NCBI GenBank assembly: GCA_035307765.1
Contig: DATGHU010000044.1
Span: 295,717-359,716 of the forward strand
Direction: 5' to 3'
DNA from: a bacterium
GTDB taxonomy: Bacteria; Sysuimicrobiota; Sysuimicrobiia; Sysuimicrobiales; Segetimicrobiaceae
DNA length: 64,000 nucleotides
Within the stretch, counting starts at the first letter, position 1. The number at the start of each line of letters is the position of its first letter. Below are positions 9,770 to 20,911 of this stretch, in pieces. The notes below the pieces were generated by a model. That model saw only the letters and a list, made by a program, of their open reading frames with translations, was not told the origin of the DNA and did not search any database. The position numbers and the translations under genes are program-made.

Positions 9770-11132
9770 CCTTCTGTCCTGGAAGGGACACCGCTACTGG
9801 ACCGGGGCGATGCGCATCAACTATGCGGCTGGTATGCGGGGCAGCCTGGTCGTTGACCCGCCTGCTGCCCCGCCTCCCAGCCACCATCTCGGGTGAGGGT
9901 ATCCCTCCCGCCACCGAAGGGTGACCCAGAGACGTTGGATTATCTCCGAGCCTCCCCCTACAGTCAAGCTTCGTGTATGCCCAATTTTTTTGTTAACTAG
10001 ACTCTTCGAAATTCAGATGGCTCCGTCGAAGAAAATGGCTCCACCGTTGGAAGGGACGGATTCTGTCAGACCGTCTGCGGTTTGACACTCGACTTCCAGA
10101 GAGATCACGGCGAACTTTGTGTCCCTAAGGAACACCGCCGATGGCCGTGACAGGTGCCCCCCCCTGGGGCGAGTGAATCCATCGGCGTCTCCGCTGCCCT
10201 TGGCGAACTTCCCACGATCTTTGCCCTTTCCCTCCTGAACGCGCCTGCTTAACGACAGGCAAGCCGTGTGCAACTAACGCCCGGCGAAAGTGCAGCCCGA
10301 CATCCCCATTTTGTACGCAGCGTTCCACGTTATGCGTCTAAGGAAGCCCGAAAATGGGCACCATACACACATCAAAGCGAGGTTCCGAGAGCACGGCACA
10401 CGAGGCTCTCGAGCCTGGGAATACGGCTGGAAGACGAGGAGGGCGGGCTGCCGACTCCAACACAGCCCAGCCGCCCACGGTGAGCCAGTCGAGGGCATTC
10501 TCACTGGGTCCGAGACTTGTGGGAGGTGACCTCGTCTTGCAGCCACGTTCTGCTGAACCTGCACATCCATCCTCGCTTTGCCCCATCGTTCGATGCGGCG
10601 CCCTCACCGCGATTCCTTGGTCCTTTCTCGCGCGGTTACTGGGTGGGGTGTCCGGTTGCGGCCTGCCCGCGGCCTCCAGAGATCGTGAGAGGTTGCGCGG
10701 CGCCACCGAGACGCCGCGCCCGTTGCGGATTCCTCGCCAGAGCCGCCTCATTGAGACTGGAACGCTACCCCGTTGGGAGCCACGGAAGGGCGGCCATGGT
10801 GCCGTTCAAGATCGGGTCCTCTCCGAGAACCCTGATGTCATTCCCCCCATTGCCCGCTTCATGCGGTTCTGTGCCCTCTTAGCCGCTGAGGATCGTGTGC
10901 GAACATTTGAGGAAACGACTATTGTCGCTGAGTTGGGAGTGGTGGAAAGATGGCCAAGTCGAGCGGGCGGCGGCGTCACCGGCAGCCCCGCGAGTCGCAG
11001 GACGATGCCAGATGACCCCGGGCGTCAAAGCCTTCACAGAAAGAGAGTTCGGATGCACTCTCATTCGTGCCAAGCCATGAGCGCCAACAACGCGAGCGAG
11101 TTGGCATTTCCAGGGTGATGGAGGTGGGAAGC
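9770..11132. other. Long region without a supported gene
   Basis: About 1.36 kb. The longest frames (10354-11118 plus, 10338-10751 minus) are rich in Arg, Pro, Ser and Gly and show no conserved motif, ribosome site or helix pattern. An AT-rich spot lies near 9980-10015. I see no tRNA, no inverted repeats of an insertion sequence and no array. It may be decayed coding sequence or an unrecognised RNA. Confidence 0.4.
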
Positions 11133-11468
11133 GTGAAGCGGCGCCCAGCTTTGGCGTTTGTCGCCAAAATGCTCAGCGTAGTCGCGTGGTTCATCGGGGG
11201 GTTCTTCGCCTTTGCGGGCATATATGTGTGGTTCGCGGGTTCTGTTCCAGAATACGAGGGGCAAGACCCCAGGTGGGTGGGGGTTGAATTGATCGTGGCC
11301 GGTGCATTAGCATGGATTGTCGTGAAGAGTGTCGCAGAAATCCTCGAAACCCTCATCAATATTGAGCGCAACACCTGGATTCTGGCGAAAGCGGCGACTG
11401 GGGACAAAGCGTCCGTTTCCAGGATCGAGCGGCGGACCGCCACGATGGTGTCGGGAGAGGCAAGTTAG
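11133..11468 (+). CDS. Small two-helix membrane protein, unknown
   Basis: I do not recognise this 111-residue protein. It has two strongly hydrophobic segments, roughly residues 8-35 (AFVAKMLSVVAWFIGGFFAF onward) and 50-70 (GVELIVAGALAWIVVKSVAE), then a cytoplasmic-looking tail ILETLINIERNTWILAKAA with alternating charges. A GTG at 11133 is preceded by GGAGG at a good distance; an ATG at 11118 is the alternative. It stands alone between long empty stretches. Confidence 0.6.
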   Translation: MKRRPALAFVAKMLSVVAWFIGGFFAFAGIYVWFAGSVPEYEGQDPRWVGVELIVAGALAWIVVKSVAEILETLINIERNTWILAKAATGDKASVSRIERRTATMVSGEAS

Positions 11469-12096
11469 AGAAGCGGTCACCAGGTCAAGAGATTGTTCTT
11501 TCGGAAGGTGCAGAATGGTGAACAGAGACACTGATGTTTCGGTAGGAAGATCCGCGAGTCGCGCGGCCTTGACCCTTTTCATGCAAGCCAACCAGTAAAA
11601 CAGAACCGCCTTTCTCAAGTTGTTGGCCGGCGAGACAGGTTGCGCTTTGTCGTCAAAGCTAGAACTTCCCCTTCTCGGGCCGGCGGTGAATTTTCGATAG
11701 GGTCCATCATCGCCGGCCGGGTCCAGCCGCGCCACTCCTTGGCACAATCGCCGGAATCACGGTATTCCCGTGCTGCCCCAAACCAATGGCGGGGGTCATT
11801 ATGACGGCATAACGGATCAACCGCCTGACGATGTGTCCTCACGAGTCAACCCCCGTTCGCCTTCAGTATGTTCTCTCCGGCCCCAGGTGGATTGCCGATC
11901 GAGCAAGGCGTAGGATGCCACCAAGCGTCTCCTGCGTCGTCCTCGCGGAGTCGGCATATCCGAGTGGAGACCCTTGACCGCATCTTGAGGATGCTCGTCC
12001 AATTCTTGTGCGCTTCTTGAGGCGATGTTGGAGCATAGTGAATGGCGGATCGCTGAGATCACGCGTCAATCGCTGTGAGGGGTGGTGTTGGTGTTG
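11469..12096. other. Upstream region of the kdp operon
   Basis: About 630 bp before the first kdp peptide. It should contain the kdp promoter and the KdpE site, but no convincing pair of boxes or direct repeat could be fixed by eye. I looked for the conserved core of a c-di-AMP (ydaO) riboswitch, which controls potassium genes in some lineages, and did not find it. Confidence 0.35.
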
Positions 12097-12186
12097 ATGG
12101 ATGTTGCCATGATCGCGTTGACGTTCCTGTTATTTGTGTCTGCGTTGGGGCTCGTGGGTGGTCTCACACGGTTAATGGGGCGGTGA
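12097..12186 (+). CDS. 29-residue membrane peptide preceding kdpF
   Basis: Too short for ordinary gene calling. The ATG at 12097 opens a 29-codon frame (begins MDVAMIALTFLLFVSALGLV, ends basic) that is almost wholly one transmembrane helix. It stops five bases before the kdpF start, so it is positioned as the first cistron of the kdp operon. A GTG-rich stretch upstream (GAGGGGTGG) can serve as ribosome site. A role as an extra single-helix subunit or regulator of the Kdp pump is inference from position only. Confidence 0.6.
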   Translation: MDVAMIALTFLLFVSALGLVGGLTRLMGR

Positions 12187-12191
12187 ACCCG

Positions 12192-12275
12192 ATGGTCGGA
12201 GTCGCGACCGCGCTCTCGGTTGTGCTGTTCATCTATCTCGCCGTGGCCTTGCTCAAGCCGGAGTGGTTCGTATGA
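12192..12275 (+). CDS. kdpF: Potassium-transporting ATPase subunit KdpF
   Basis: A 27-residue single-helix peptide (MVGVATALSVVLFIYLAVAL then LKPEWFV). The ending KPE-F and the length are typical of KdpF, the lipid-like stabilising subunit of the Kdp potassium pump. Its stop codon overlaps the kdpA start (ATGA), showing translational coupling. Confidence 0.9.
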   Translation: MVGVATALSVVLFIYLAVALLKPEWFV

Positions 12276-14089
12276 GTGGGAACGGTCTCATTCGCATTGT
12301 GCTGTACCTGGTAGTGTTGTCCTTGTTGGTCAAGCCGCTGGGCGGCTACATGGCGCGTGTGCTGGAGGGCAAGCGGACCGTCTTCGATCGGGCGCTCCGC
12401 CCCTTGGAGCACCTGCTGTACCGGGTCTGCGGGGTGAATCACGCGGAGGAGATGTCCTGGCAGACGTATTCGCTGGCATTGCTGCTGTTCAGCGTTGTTG
12501 GCATGCTACTCCTGTACGGGCTGCAGCGGTTGCAGGCGGTGCTCCCGCTGAACCCGCAGGGGTTTGGCGCGGTGCCGTACGATCTATCCTTCAACACCGC
12601 GGCCTCCTTTACGACGAACACCAACTGGCAGGCCTACGGCGGTGAGAGCACGCTGAGCTACCTTTCCCAGATGGCCGGGCTGACCGTCAAGAACTTCACG
12701 TCCGCCGCGGGGGGGATAGCGGTATTGGCGGCCTTGATTCGGGGCCTGGCTCGCGGGTCGGTGAAGGCGCTCGGCAACTTCTGGGTCGATCTCGTCCGGT
12801 GCAGCCTGTACATCCTCCTGCCGCTCTCGATTGTGCTGGCGTTGGTGCTGGTGTCGCAGGGCGTCGTGCAAACGCTGTCGCCGTACAGGACGGCGACGCT
12901 GGTGGAGCCGACCTCATACGAGCAGCCGATCACTGATGCCGCAGGCAAGCCCGTGCTGGACGCGAAGGGCCAGCCCACGACCAAGACGGTCAAAGTGAGC
13001 GAACAGTTGATCGCGGTGGGCCCCGCGGCCTCGCAGATTGCCATCAAGCAACTTGGCACGAACGGCGGCGGGTTCTTCAACACAAACTCGGCAACGCCGT
13101 TCGAAAACCCGACGCCTCTTTCGAACTTTCTGGAGATGCTGGCAATCACCCTGATCGCCGCGGCGCTGACGTACACGTTTGGCGTCATGATCGGCGACAC
13201 CCGGCAGGGGTGGGCGTTGTTCGCGGCGATGATGCTGATCTTCATCCCGCTCCTCGGGGTGGCCGAAGGGTTCGAGCTCGGCGGGAACCCGCTCTTCAGG
13301 GCGGCCGGCGTGGATCAAGCCTCGAGTGCGCTGCAGCCCGGTGGAAACATGGAAGGCAAGGAGGTGCGCTTCGGCATCGTCGACTCGGCGTTGTGGGCCA
13401 CCGCCACCACCGCCACATCCAACGGCTCGGTCAACGCGATGCACGATTCGTTCACACCGATCGCGGGGATGGTGCCGCTTGTCATGATGCACCTCGGCGA
13501 GGTGGTCTTCGGCGGCGTCGGCTCGGGGCTGTACGGGATGCTGGTCCTGGCGATCCTCGCGGCTTTCGTTGCCGGGTTGATGGTGGGACGGACCCCCGAG
13601 TATCTCGGCAAGAAGATCGAAGCCTTCGAGATGAAGATGGCGACAGTGATCGTGCTCATCATGCCGGCCGTGGTTCTGGTGCTCACGGCGCTCGGTGTCG
13701 CCACCGCCGCGGGACGGGCGGGGATCTCGAACCCGGGGCCGCACGGGTTCAGCCAGGTGCTCTACGCGTTCACGTCGATGGGGAACAACAACGGCAGCGC
13801 GTTTGCCGGATTGAACGCGAACACGCCATTTTACAATCTCGTCGGCGGCGTCGTGATGCTCATTACCCGTTTCTGGATCATCATCCCGACGCTGGCGATC
13901 GCCGGCTCGATGGGGGCGAAGAAGAAGATCCCGGTAAGCCCGGGCACCCTGCCGACGCACACCGGACAGTTTGTCTTGTGGCTGGTGGCGGTGACCATCA
14001 TTATCGGTGCCCTGAGCTTTCTGCCAGCGCTGGCGCTCGGTCCGATCGTCGAGCACCTCCTGCTGCAGGCGGGCACGGTCTTCAAGTGA
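12272..14089 (+). CDS. kdpA: Potassium-transporting ATPase subunit KdpA
   Basis: The 605-residue potassium-binding channel-like subunit of the high-affinity Kdp P-type ATPase in the cytoplasmic membrane. It has about ten hydrophobic helices and the expected filter-region sequences, such as [39 protein letters not shown], and [14 protein letters not shown]. The start at 12272 overlaps the kdpF stop by the ATGA arrangement; a GTG nine bases earlier is in frame but lies within kdpF. Full length, no disruption. Part of kdpFABCDE. Confidence 0.97.
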   Translation: MSGNGLIRIVLYLVVLSLLVKPLGGYMARVLEGKRTVFDRALRPLEHLLYRVCGVNHAEEMSWQTYSLALLLFSVVGMLLLYGLQRLQAVLPLNPQGFGAVPYDLSFNTAASFTTNTNWQAYGGESTLSYLSQMAGLTVKNFTSAAGGIAVLAALIRGLARGSVKALGNFWVDLVRCSLYILLPLSIVLALVLVSQGVVQTLSPYRTATLVEPTSYEQPITDAAGKPVLDAKGQPTTKTVKVSEQLIAVGPAASQIAIKQLGTNGGGFFNTNSATPFENPTPLSNFLEMLAITLIAAALTYTFGVMIGDTRQGWALFAAMMLIFIPLLGVAEGFELGGNPLFRAAGVDQASSALQPGGNMEGKEVRFGIVDSALWATATTATSNGSVNAMHDSFTPIAGMVPLVMMHLGEVVFGGVGSGLYGMLVLAILAAFVAGLMVGRTPEYLGKKIEAFEMKMATVIVLIMPAVVLVLTALGVATAAGRAGISNPGPHGFSQVLYAFTSMGNNNGSAFAGLNANTPFYNLVGGVVMLITRFWIIIPTLAIAGSMGAKKKIPVSPGTLPTHTGQFVLWLVAVTIIIGALSFLPALALGPIVEHLLLQAGTVFK

Positions 14090-14099
14090 GGAGAGGGAG

Positions 14100-16196
14100 A
14101 TGAGTGCACAAATGCAGCACGGGACACTACAGCCGGTCCAGACCGCCATGATCTGGCGGATCGCGGTCCGGGATGCGTTCCTGCGGCTGGATCCGCGCCA
14201 GCAGGTCCGAAACCCGGTCATGTTCGTCGTGGAAATCGGGGCGACCCTGACCGCGGTCCTATTCGTCCAGGCGTTGGGGGGACGGGGTGAAGCGCCCGCG
14301 CCCTTCATCGGCAGTGTCTCGGCGTGGTTGTGGTTCACGGTGGTCTTCGCGAACTTCGCGGAGGCCTTGGCCGAAGGACGGGGGAAGGCGCAGGCCGAGG
14401 CGCTTCGCCGGGCGCGCCGCGAAACGCCGGCGAGGCGCCTGCAGCGGCCCGAGCGCGGCGCCAAGGCCGAGATGGTTTCGTCGACCGGACTGCGGAAAGG
14501 CGATGTCGTGCTTGTGGAAACAGGGGAGATGATCCCGGCCGACGGCGAGGTCGTCGTGGGGATCGCGTCCGTGGACGAGAGCGCGGTGACCGGCGAGAGC
14601 GCCCCGGTGATCCGAGAATCCGGCGGCGACCGGAGCGCGGTTACGGGAAGCACGCGTGTCCTGTCCGACTGGTTGATCGTGCGCGTGACCGCGGATCCCG
14701 GCGAGGGGTTCATCGATCGCATGATCCGGCTGATCGAAGGGGCCCGGCGCCAAAAAACGCCCAACGAGATCGCCCTCAACATCCTGCTGGCGGGATTTAC
14801 GATTCTGTTCTTGATCGTCTGCGCGACGCTGCTGCCGTACTCGGTGTTCAGCGTCGGGGTGGCCGGGCGAGGGACCCCCGTGACGATCACGGTGCTCGTG
14901 GCGCTCCTCGTCTGTCTCATCCCCACCACGATCGGGGGCCTGCTGAGCGCGATCGGCATCGCTGGGATGGACCGCATGATCAAACGCAACGTGATCGCGC
15001 TCTCCGGACGCGCGGTCGAGGCGGCGGGGGACGTGGACGTCCTGCTGCTGGACAAGACCGGCACGATCACGCTCGGCAACCGGCAGGCGGTGGAGTTCAT
15101 TCCCGTCACCAACACGGACAACCGCCAGCTGGCCGAGATCTCGCAGCTCGCCTCGCTCGCCGACGAGACCCCGGAGGGCCGCAGCATCGTCGTCCTGGCG
15201 AAGGACAAGTACGGCCTGCGGGGACGTCCGGTGGGCACCGGGCCCGAGGCGCCGCAGGGCGCCAAGTTCGTGCCGTTCAGTGCGCAAACGCGGATGAGCG
15301 GGGTTGACTTCGACGGCCTGGTCATTCGCAAAGGGGCCGCCGACGCCATCGTGACGCACGTCCGTGCCCTGGGGGGGAGTGTTCCGGCCGAGCTCACCAC
15401 CGTGGTCGACCGCATCGCCCGATCCGGTGGGACGCCCCTCGTGGTTTCGCGAAACAGCGAGATTCTGGGGGTCATTTACCTCAAAGACATCGTGAAGGGC
15501 GGGATCAAGGAGCGATTCCTCCAGCTGCGGAAGATGGGCATCCGCACCGTGATGATCACGGGCGACAACCCGCTGACGGCCGCGGCGATTGCGGCCGAAG
15601 CGGGCGTGGACGACTTCCTGGCGCAGGCCAAGCCGGAGGACAAGCTGCAGTTGATCCGTGAGCAGCAGGCCGGTGGGCGGCTTGTGGCCATGACGGGCGA
15701 CGGGACGAACGACGCCCCGGCGCTGGCGCAGGCCGACGTGGCCGTGGCGATGAACACCGGCACGCAGCCCGCCCGCGAGGCCGCGAACATGGTTGATCTC
15801 GAGAGCAACCCGACCAAGCTCATCGAGATCGTCGAGATCGGCAAGCAGCTCCTGATGACCCGCGGCGCCCTCACGACGTTCAGCATCGCCAATGACGTCG
15901 CCAAGTACTTCGCGATCATCCCTGCGGCGTTTGCCTCGACGTATCCCGTGCTGGGAGCCCTCAACTTCATGCGCCTGGCGACGCCGCAGAGCGCGATCTC
16001 ATCGGCGGTAATTTTCAATGCGCTGATCATCATTGCCCTGATCCCTCTCTCGCTGCGGGGCGTGAAGTATCGGCCCGCGGGGGCGGCGCGCATCCTGCGC
16101 GACAACCTGCTCGTGTACGGCGTCGGAGGGGTGATCGCCCCGTTCATCGGGATCAAGCTGATCGACGTCATTCTGATCGGGTTGGGCTTGCGGTAG
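14100..16196 (+). CDS. kdpB: Potassium-transporting ATPase ATP-binding subunit KdpB
   Basis: The 698-residue P-type ATPase catalytic subunit that drives potassium uptake through KdpA. The phosphorylated aspartate is in [13 protein letters not shown] (about residue 318), the actuator motif is AVTGESAPV, and the hinge region reads [24 protein letters not shown]. Helical segments at the C-terminus are complete. The ATG follows a GAGGAGAGGGA ribosome site ten bases after kdpA. Nothing odd apart from its high GC. Confidence 0.98.
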   Translation: MSAQMQHGTLQPVQTAMIWRIAVRDAFLRLDPRQQVRNPVMFVVEIGATLTAVLFVQALGGRGEAPAPFIGSVSAWLWFTVVFANFAEALAEGRGKAQAEALRRARRETPARRLQRPERGAKAEMVSSTGLRKGDVVLVETGEMIPADGEVVVGIASVDESAVTGESAPVIRESGGDRSAVTGSTRVLSDWLIVRVTADPGEGFIDRMIRLIEGARRQKTPNEIALNILLAGFTILFLIVCATLLPYSVFSVGVAGRGTPVTITVLVALLVCLIPTTIGGLLSAIGIAGMDRMIKRNVIALSGRAVEAAGDVDVLLLDKTGTITLGNRQAVEFIPVTNTDNRQLAEISQLASLADETPEGRSIVVLAKDKYGLRGRPVGTGPEAPQGAKFVPFSAQTRMSGVDFDGLVIRKGAADAIVTHVRALGGSVPAELTTVVDRIARSGGTPLVVSRNSEILGVIYLKDIVKGGIKERFLQLRKMGIRTVMITGDNPLTAAAIAAEAGVDDFLAQAKPEDKLQLIREQQAGGRLVAMTGDGTNDAPALAQADVAVAMNTGTQPAREAANMVDLESNPTKLIEIVEIGKQLLMTRGALTTFSIANDVAKYFAIIPAAFASTYPVLGALNFMRLATPQSAISSAVIFNALIIIALIPLSLRGVKYRPAGAARILRDNLLVYGVGGVIAPFIGIKLIDVILIGLGLR

Positions 16197-16270
16197 GGCG
16201 TGGAGATGGAAGTAGGCGTGCTGACGGCGCGTCGCCCGTGGGCGGGCACCTGACGAGGAGTGTGAAGGGG

Positions 16271-16843
16271 ATGCGTAGGCAGCTGTACCCGGCGATCATG
16301 ATGACGTTGGCACTGACTGTCTTGTTGGGCCTGGTTTATCCGCTCGTCATCACCGGGCTGGCGCAGGTACTGTTTCCCCGGCAGGCCAACGGCAGCCTCA
16401 TTGTCGAGCACGGCCGCACTGTCGGTTCGACGCTGATCGGCCAGCCCTTTGCCGACCCGAAGTACTTCTGGGGCCGGCCGTCGGCGACGTCCCCGCAAGC
16501 GTACAACGCCAGCGCGTCGAGCGGCTCGAATCTGGCGCCGACCAATCAGGCGCTCCTCGATGCGGTGAAGCAGCGCGTGGCGGACCTGCGGGCGGCCGAT
16601 CCGGGAAACACCGCGCCGGTCCCGGTCGACCTGGTCACGGCGTCGGGCAGCGGGCTGGATCCGCACATCACTCCCGCCGCGGCCCTCTATCAAGTGGCCC
16701 GCGTCGCGAGGGTGCGCAAGTTGCCGGTGGACGCGGTGCGGGAGCTCGTGCAGCGGCATACTGAGGGTCGCCTGTTCGGCGTGCTCGGCGAACCGCGCGT
16801 AAACGTGCTTGCATTGAATCGAGACCTCGATCGCACCCCCTGA
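16271..16843 (+). CDS. kdpC: Potassium-transporting ATPase subunit KdpC
   Basis: The 190-residue KdpC has one N-terminal membrane helix ([20 protein letters not shown]) and a periplasmic-side domain with the conserved [22 protein letters not shown] and [11 protein letters not shown] blocks. It assists assembly and ATP affinity of the Kdp complex. The ATG at 16271 matches the family N-terminus (MRRQLYPAI); an earlier GTG at 16262 also sits after a GAGGAG. It follows kdpB by about 75 bp in the same unit. Confidence 0.95.
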   Translation: MRRQLYPAIMMTLALTVLLGLVYPLVITGLAQVLFPRQANGSLIVEHGRTVGSTLIGQPFADPKYFWGRPSATSPQAYNASASSGSNLAPTNQALLDAVKQRVADLRAADPGNTAPVPVDLVTASGSGLDPHITPAAALYQVARVARVRKLPVDAVRELVQRHTEGRLFGVLGEPRVNVLALNRDLDRTP

Positions 16844-16946
16844 GTGGGGCGAGTGGGGAGGGGTTCCAGCAACCCGCACAGGTTCGCGCGCCCGTGCTAC
16901 AGTAAGTGATAATCAGAACCAAGCGAGGTGGTGATCCCCCAGCCGG

Positions 16947-19628
16947 ATGGACGTCGAATCTGATCGACCGCGCCCCGAGGCGCTTCTCGAAGCGGCGACG
17001 GCCGAGGAGCGGCGGAAGCGGAGGGGGAAACTAAGGATCTTCCTCGGCGCCGCCGCGGGCGTGGGGAAGACGTATGCCATGCTCGAGGCCGCTCAGGAGC
17101 AGCAGGCTCAAGGGCGGGCTGTGTTCATCGCCTACGTCGAAACCCATGGCCGGCAGGAGACCGAGGCTCTACTCACGGGACTGCCGCTGATCCCGCGGCG
17201 GCGAGTGGAGTACCGCGGGGTCACCATTGAGGAGTTGGATCTCGACCTCGCCCTCAACCAACACCCCCAGTTGGCCCTGGTCGATGAGCTCGCGCACACG
17301 AACGCGCCAGGGTCCCGGCATACCAAACGTTGCCAGGACGTTGACGAACTCCTCGCGGCGGGGATCGACGTCTACACCACCCTCAACATTCAGCACGTCC
17401 AAAGCCTCAACGATATCGTGGCGCAGATCACCGGCGTGACCGTGCAGGAGACCGTGCCGGACCGAGTCTTGGAAGAGGCCGACGAGATCGAGCTCGTAGA
17501 CCTCTCGCCGGACGAACTCATCGTGCGTCTCCACGAGGGGAAGGTGTACCTGCCCGAGCAGGCGAGCCGGGCGATCGAGAAGTTCTTCCGGCCGGGCAAC
17601 CTCAACGCCCTTCGGGAAATCGCGCTGCGCTACGTCGCCGGTCGCGTAGATCACCAGATGCGGACTTATATGGGTGCGCACGCGATCCCGGGACCGTGGC
17701 CGGCGGGGGAGCGGGTCCTGGTCTGCCTCGATCCCAGCCCGGTTGGGGAGCGGCTGGTGAGGACCGGCCGGCGTCTGGCCACCGGGTTGGACGCCGAGTG
17801 GATCGCTGTGCATGTGGAAACCGGCGAGGATAGTCGGTACACCGACGACGAGCGGGACCGGCTGGCCCGCCTGCTCCGGTTGGCGGAAGAGTTGGGCGCG
17901 GTCGTGGTCACGCTGCCCGGCACGGGCGTCGCCGAAGAGGTGATCCGGTACGCGCGCACCCACAACATCACCAAGATTATTGTCGGTGCGTCGCGCCGGC
18001 CGTGGTGGGCAGAGCTGGTGCGGGGAGCCGTCGTGGACCGCATCATCCGGGCCAGCGGCGCCGCCGACGTGTACGTGATCCGAGGCCCGGCGGAGCGGCT
18101 CCGGCACTTCCGCGCCGAGCGGCGCGTCCAGTCGCACCCGCGCGCGCACTACTTGTACAGCGCCGGCATCATCGGGCTGGTCACCGCGGGCAGCGCGCTG
18201 ATCCAGACACGCCTCGACCCAACGAACCTGACGATGCCGTACCTGCTCGCCGTGGTGATCATCGCCTTGGAGTGGGGACGGGGCCCGGCGATCCTCGGCG
18301 CAGCGCTCGGCGTTGTGTCGTTCGATTTCTTCTTTGTCCCACCGTACTTCTCGTTCGCGGTGTCCGACACACAATATCTCCTGACCTTTGCCGGGCTCCT
18401 GGTGGTGGGCGTCGTCATCAGCTCGCTCGCCGGTCGGGCTCGGGAGCAGGCGCAGGCCGCCCGGCGGCGGGAAGCGTACACGGCCGCGCTCTTCGCCTTG
18501 AGCGGAGACCTGGCGGCGACAAGCGGCGTCGAGGCGATCGCCGCGGCGGTCGCCAGGCACATGGCGGCCACCTTCAGCCGAGAAGTCGCGGTGTTGCTGG
18601 TGGTGGAGGGACGGCTGCGGCCGATCTATCAGGCACCCGGCTTTCCTCTGGACCAGAACGAGCTCGCCGTTGCCACATGGGTGTACGAACACGGCGAAGC
18701 CGCAGGCTATGGGACCGATACGCTGCCGGCCGCGTCGGCCCGCTATCTTCCTTTGAAAACCGCGCAGGCCGTGCTCGGGGTGCTGGGCGTGCGCCCCCCG
18801 ACGATCACGGAACCCTTGACTCCCGAGCAGCGCCAGCTCTCGGAGGCCTTCGCCAATCAAGCGGCCCTGGCCATCGAGCGCACCCAGCTCGCCGATGTGG
18901 CAAAACGCGTTGAGGTGATGCGCGAGACGGAGCGGCTGCAAGCGGCGCTGCTCGACTCGATCTCGCACGATCTGCGCACCCCCTTGGCCTCGATCACCGG
19001 GGCCCTGAGCAGCCTGACCGACCCAGGGACGGTTCTGGACGATGCTCAACGGTGCGAGCTGCTCGAGACCGCGAGGGAGCAGGCTACGCAGATGAACCAG
19101 TTGGTGGGCAACCTCTTGGAGATGACCCGGCTGGAAGCCGGAGCACTCAAGCTGCGCCTCGCCCCGACCGACATCCAAGAACTGATCGGCACGGTCGTGG
19201 GTCAGTTCGGGGACGCCCTCCGTGGGCGCGAGGTCACGATTGAGACGGCCCCGGACCTCCCCGCCGTGCCCATGGACTTCGCGCTCGTCACCCGGGCGCT
19301 GGCCAACATCCTGGACAACGCGTTGAAGTACTCGCCGGCGGGGTCGCCGATCGAGATCCGCGCCCGCATGGCTGGATCCGAGCTTCGGCTTCAGATCGCC
19401 GATCGAGGACCCGGTATCCCCCCAGGAGAGATGGAGCGAATCTTCGACAAGTTCTACCGGATCCGTCGGCCCGGGGACGCAGGCGGGGTTGGCCTGGGTC
19501 TCTCGATCTGCCGGGGGATCGCGGAGTTGCACGGTGGGCGTATTTGGGCGGAGCATCGGGAAGGGGGCGGGACCTCCGTGACGTTTGCCGCGCCAACGGC
19601 ACTGGCCGCCGCTCCGGCTGCGCGCTAG
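16947..19628 (+). CDS. kdpD: Osmosensitive potassium-channel histidine kinase KdpD
   Basis: An 893-residue sensor kinase that responds to potassium limitation and phosphorylates KdpE. In order: the KdpD domain with Walker A GAAAGVGKT near residue 35 and LALVDELAHTN; a universal-stress-protein-like domain about residues 250-370; four short membrane helices about 395-500; a GAF-like region; the histidine in SHDLRTPLASITGA near residue 674; and an ATPase domain with ANILDNALKYS, GPGIPPGEMERIF and GVGLGLSIC. It is full length. It lies about 100 bp after kdpC and only four bases before kdpE, as usual. Confidence 0.96.
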   Translation: MDVESDRPRPEALLEAATAEERRKRRGKLRIFLGAAAGVGKTYAMLEAAQEQQAQGRAVFIAYVETHGRQETEALLTGLPLIPRRRVEYRGVTIEELDLDLALNQHPQLALVDELAHTNAPGSRHTKRCQDVDELLAAGIDVYTTLNIQHVQSLNDIVAQITGVTVQETVPDRVLEEADEIELVDLSPDELIVRLHEGKVYLPEQASRAIEKFFRPGNLNALREIALRYVAGRVDHQMRTYMGAHAIPGPWPAGERVLVCLDPSPVGERLVRTGRRLATGLDAEWIAVHVETGEDSRYTDDERDRLARLLRLAEELGAVVVTLPGTGVAEEVIRYARTHNITKIIVGASRRPWWAELVRGAVVDRIIRASGAADVYVIRGPAERLRHFRAERRVQSHPRAHYLYSAGIIGLVTAGSALIQTRLDPTNLTMPYLLAVVIIALEWGRGPAILGAALGVVSFDFFFVPPYFSFAVSDTQYLLTFAGLLVVGVVISSLAGRAREQAQAARRREAYTAALFALSGDLAATSGVEAIAAAVARHMAATFSREVAVLLVVEGRLRPIYQAPGFPLDQNELAVATWVYEHGEAAGYGTDTLPAASARYLPLKTAQAVLGVLGVRPPTITEPLTPEQRQLSEAFANQAALAIERTQLADVAKRVEVMRETERLQAALLDSISHDLRTPLASITGALSSLTDPGTVLDDAQRCELLETAREQATQMNQLVGNLLEMTRLEAGALKLRLAPTDIQELIGTVVGQFGDALRGREVTIETAPDLPAVPMDFALVTRALANILDNALKYSPAGSPIEIRARMAGSELRLQIADRGPGIPPGEMERIFDKFYRIRRPGDAGGVGLGLSICRGIAELHGGRIWAEHREGGGTSVTFAAPTALAAAPAAR

Positions 19629-19632
19629 CACG

Positions 19633-20325
19633 ATGTCCGAATCGGGGCTGCGGGTGCTGGTCGTCGACGATGAGCAGGCGATCCGTCGGTTCCTCCGCGT
19701 ATCCCTCACCGCGCACGGCCACAACGTTTTCGAGGCAGAAAACGGGGAGGCGGCGCTGGCAGCGGCGGCGGCGAACCGCCCCGACGTGATCATCCTCGAT
19801 CTCGGCCTCCCGGACATAGACGGGGTCGCGGTCGCGAAACGGCTCCGGGAGTGGACCCGGACACCGATCATCGTCCTCTCGGTCCGTGATCAGGAAGACG
19901 CAAAGGTCGATGCGCTCGATGCCGGAGCCGACGATTACTTGACCAAGCCGTTTGGGGTCGGTGAGCTCATGGCCCGGATTCGGGTCGCGATACGGCACGC
20001 CACGCGGCCGGCCCAGGAGCCGGTTTTCACCGCGGGTGATCTTGTGGTTGACCTGACCCGGCGGCAAGTCACCGTCGGCGGACGCGAGGTGACCCTCACA
20101 CCAACCGAGTACGACCTCCTGAAAGCGCTGATCACACAGGCCGGGAAGGTGGTGACTCACCGTCAATTACTGCACCAGGTCTGGGGAGCCGGTTATGAGC
20201 AAGGCGCCCATCTCCTTCAAGTGAACGTCAGCAACCTCCGCCGGAAGCTTGAGCCGGACCCGGCGCGACCTCGATTCATCCAAACCGAGCCGGGGGTTGG
20301 TTACCGACTGAGAGAGGGCGCCTGA
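19633..20325 (+). CDS. kdpE: KDP operon response regulator KdpE
   Basis: A 230-residue OmpR/PhoB-type transcription factor, partner of KdpD and activator of kdpFABC. The receiver domain has the acidic pair VVDDEQ, the phosphorylated aspartate in VIILDLGLPDIDG, the Thr/Ser position LSVRDQ and the lysine in YLTKPFGVGEL. The winged-helix domain ends with VNVSNLRRKLEPDP and GVGYRL. The start at 19633 lies four bases past the kdpD stop. Confidence 0.96.
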   Translation: MSESGLRVLVVDDEQAIRRFLRVSLTAHGHNVFEAENGEAALAAAAANRPDVIILDLGLPDIDGVAVAKRLREWTRTPIIVLSVRDQEDAKVDALDAGADDYLTKPFGVGELMARIRVAIRHATRPAQEPVFTAGDLVVDLTRRQVTVGGREVTLTPTEYDLLKALITQAGKVVTHRQLLHQVWGAGYEQGAHLLQVNVSNLRRKLEPDPARPRFIQTEPGVGYRLREGA

Positions 20326-20359
20326 TCGAGGCGCAAACGGGCCCCGAGGATCCGGGGAT

Positions 20360-20395
20360 GGGTGTCGCCGGGCGACGGACGCCCTAGGGGTTTTT
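20360..20395 (+). terminator. Putative terminator of the kdp operon
   Basis: About 35 bases after the kdpE stop there is an imperfect GC-rich hairpin (GGGTGTCG pairing with CGACGGACGCCC, loop CCGGG) followed by AGGGG and five T. Position and the T-run favour a Rho-independent terminator; the stem has a bulge. Confidence 0.45.
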
Positions 20396-20911
20396 GGGGG
20401 GGAATGTGTCACCGTATCGGAAAATCACCCTTCGAGATATGACAGCCTGGGGGACAATGAGCTCAATGGACGTCGTGGTGCGTCCGAATGTCAGGCGCGA
20501 TGCCGGGACACCGGAACTCGTTCCTCTCGGAGGTCGATATGAGCGACGGGTTTCCCAGAGCACCTGCGCTGATGCAGAGCGGTTTAATTTCCTCGAAGTC
20601 GAGTGGGACGCTATCTACCGTTCTCCCCGACTCGATGGATCCTGGGGAGAAGGGCCCGGTTGGTGAGGTCGGATTGGGTTCGGTCTCGGTTCGGAATTGA
20701 AGCAGGGATAAGACTTACCGGGCTCCGGCTGAACCGGGCAAGTTCTCATCGTTTCTGTAACGCCCGGCGCACCAGGGTATCATGGAGCCTCGATCCAAAG
20801 CGGTTTGAGCGCAGGATTTCAACGCATCCGCGCGGAATGCCAGCGATCTAATGCGTGCACAGATTACTCAACAGGGAGCGAAAGTGCGGCTGATCTCAGA
20901 CGAACGAAGCG
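20396..20911. other. Intergenic region, nothing recognised
   Basis: About 515 bp between the kdp operon and the creatininase-like gene. Short plus-strand frames show no motif. It probably contains the promoter of the downstream peptide-transport genes. Confidence 0.35.

Noticed and set aside
10354-11118. 254-codon plus-strand open frame
   Set aside because: Arg/Pro/Ser-rich, no motif, no ribosome site, no hydrophobic or helical pattern; typical of GC-rich non-coding DNA.
11469-12096. Possible c-di-AMP riboswitch before kdp
   Set aside because: The conserved core of that riboswitch class could not be found.
12914-15475. 853-codon minus-strand frame opposite kdpA/kdpB
   Set aside because: Runs across two well-identified genes on the other strand and shows no family features.
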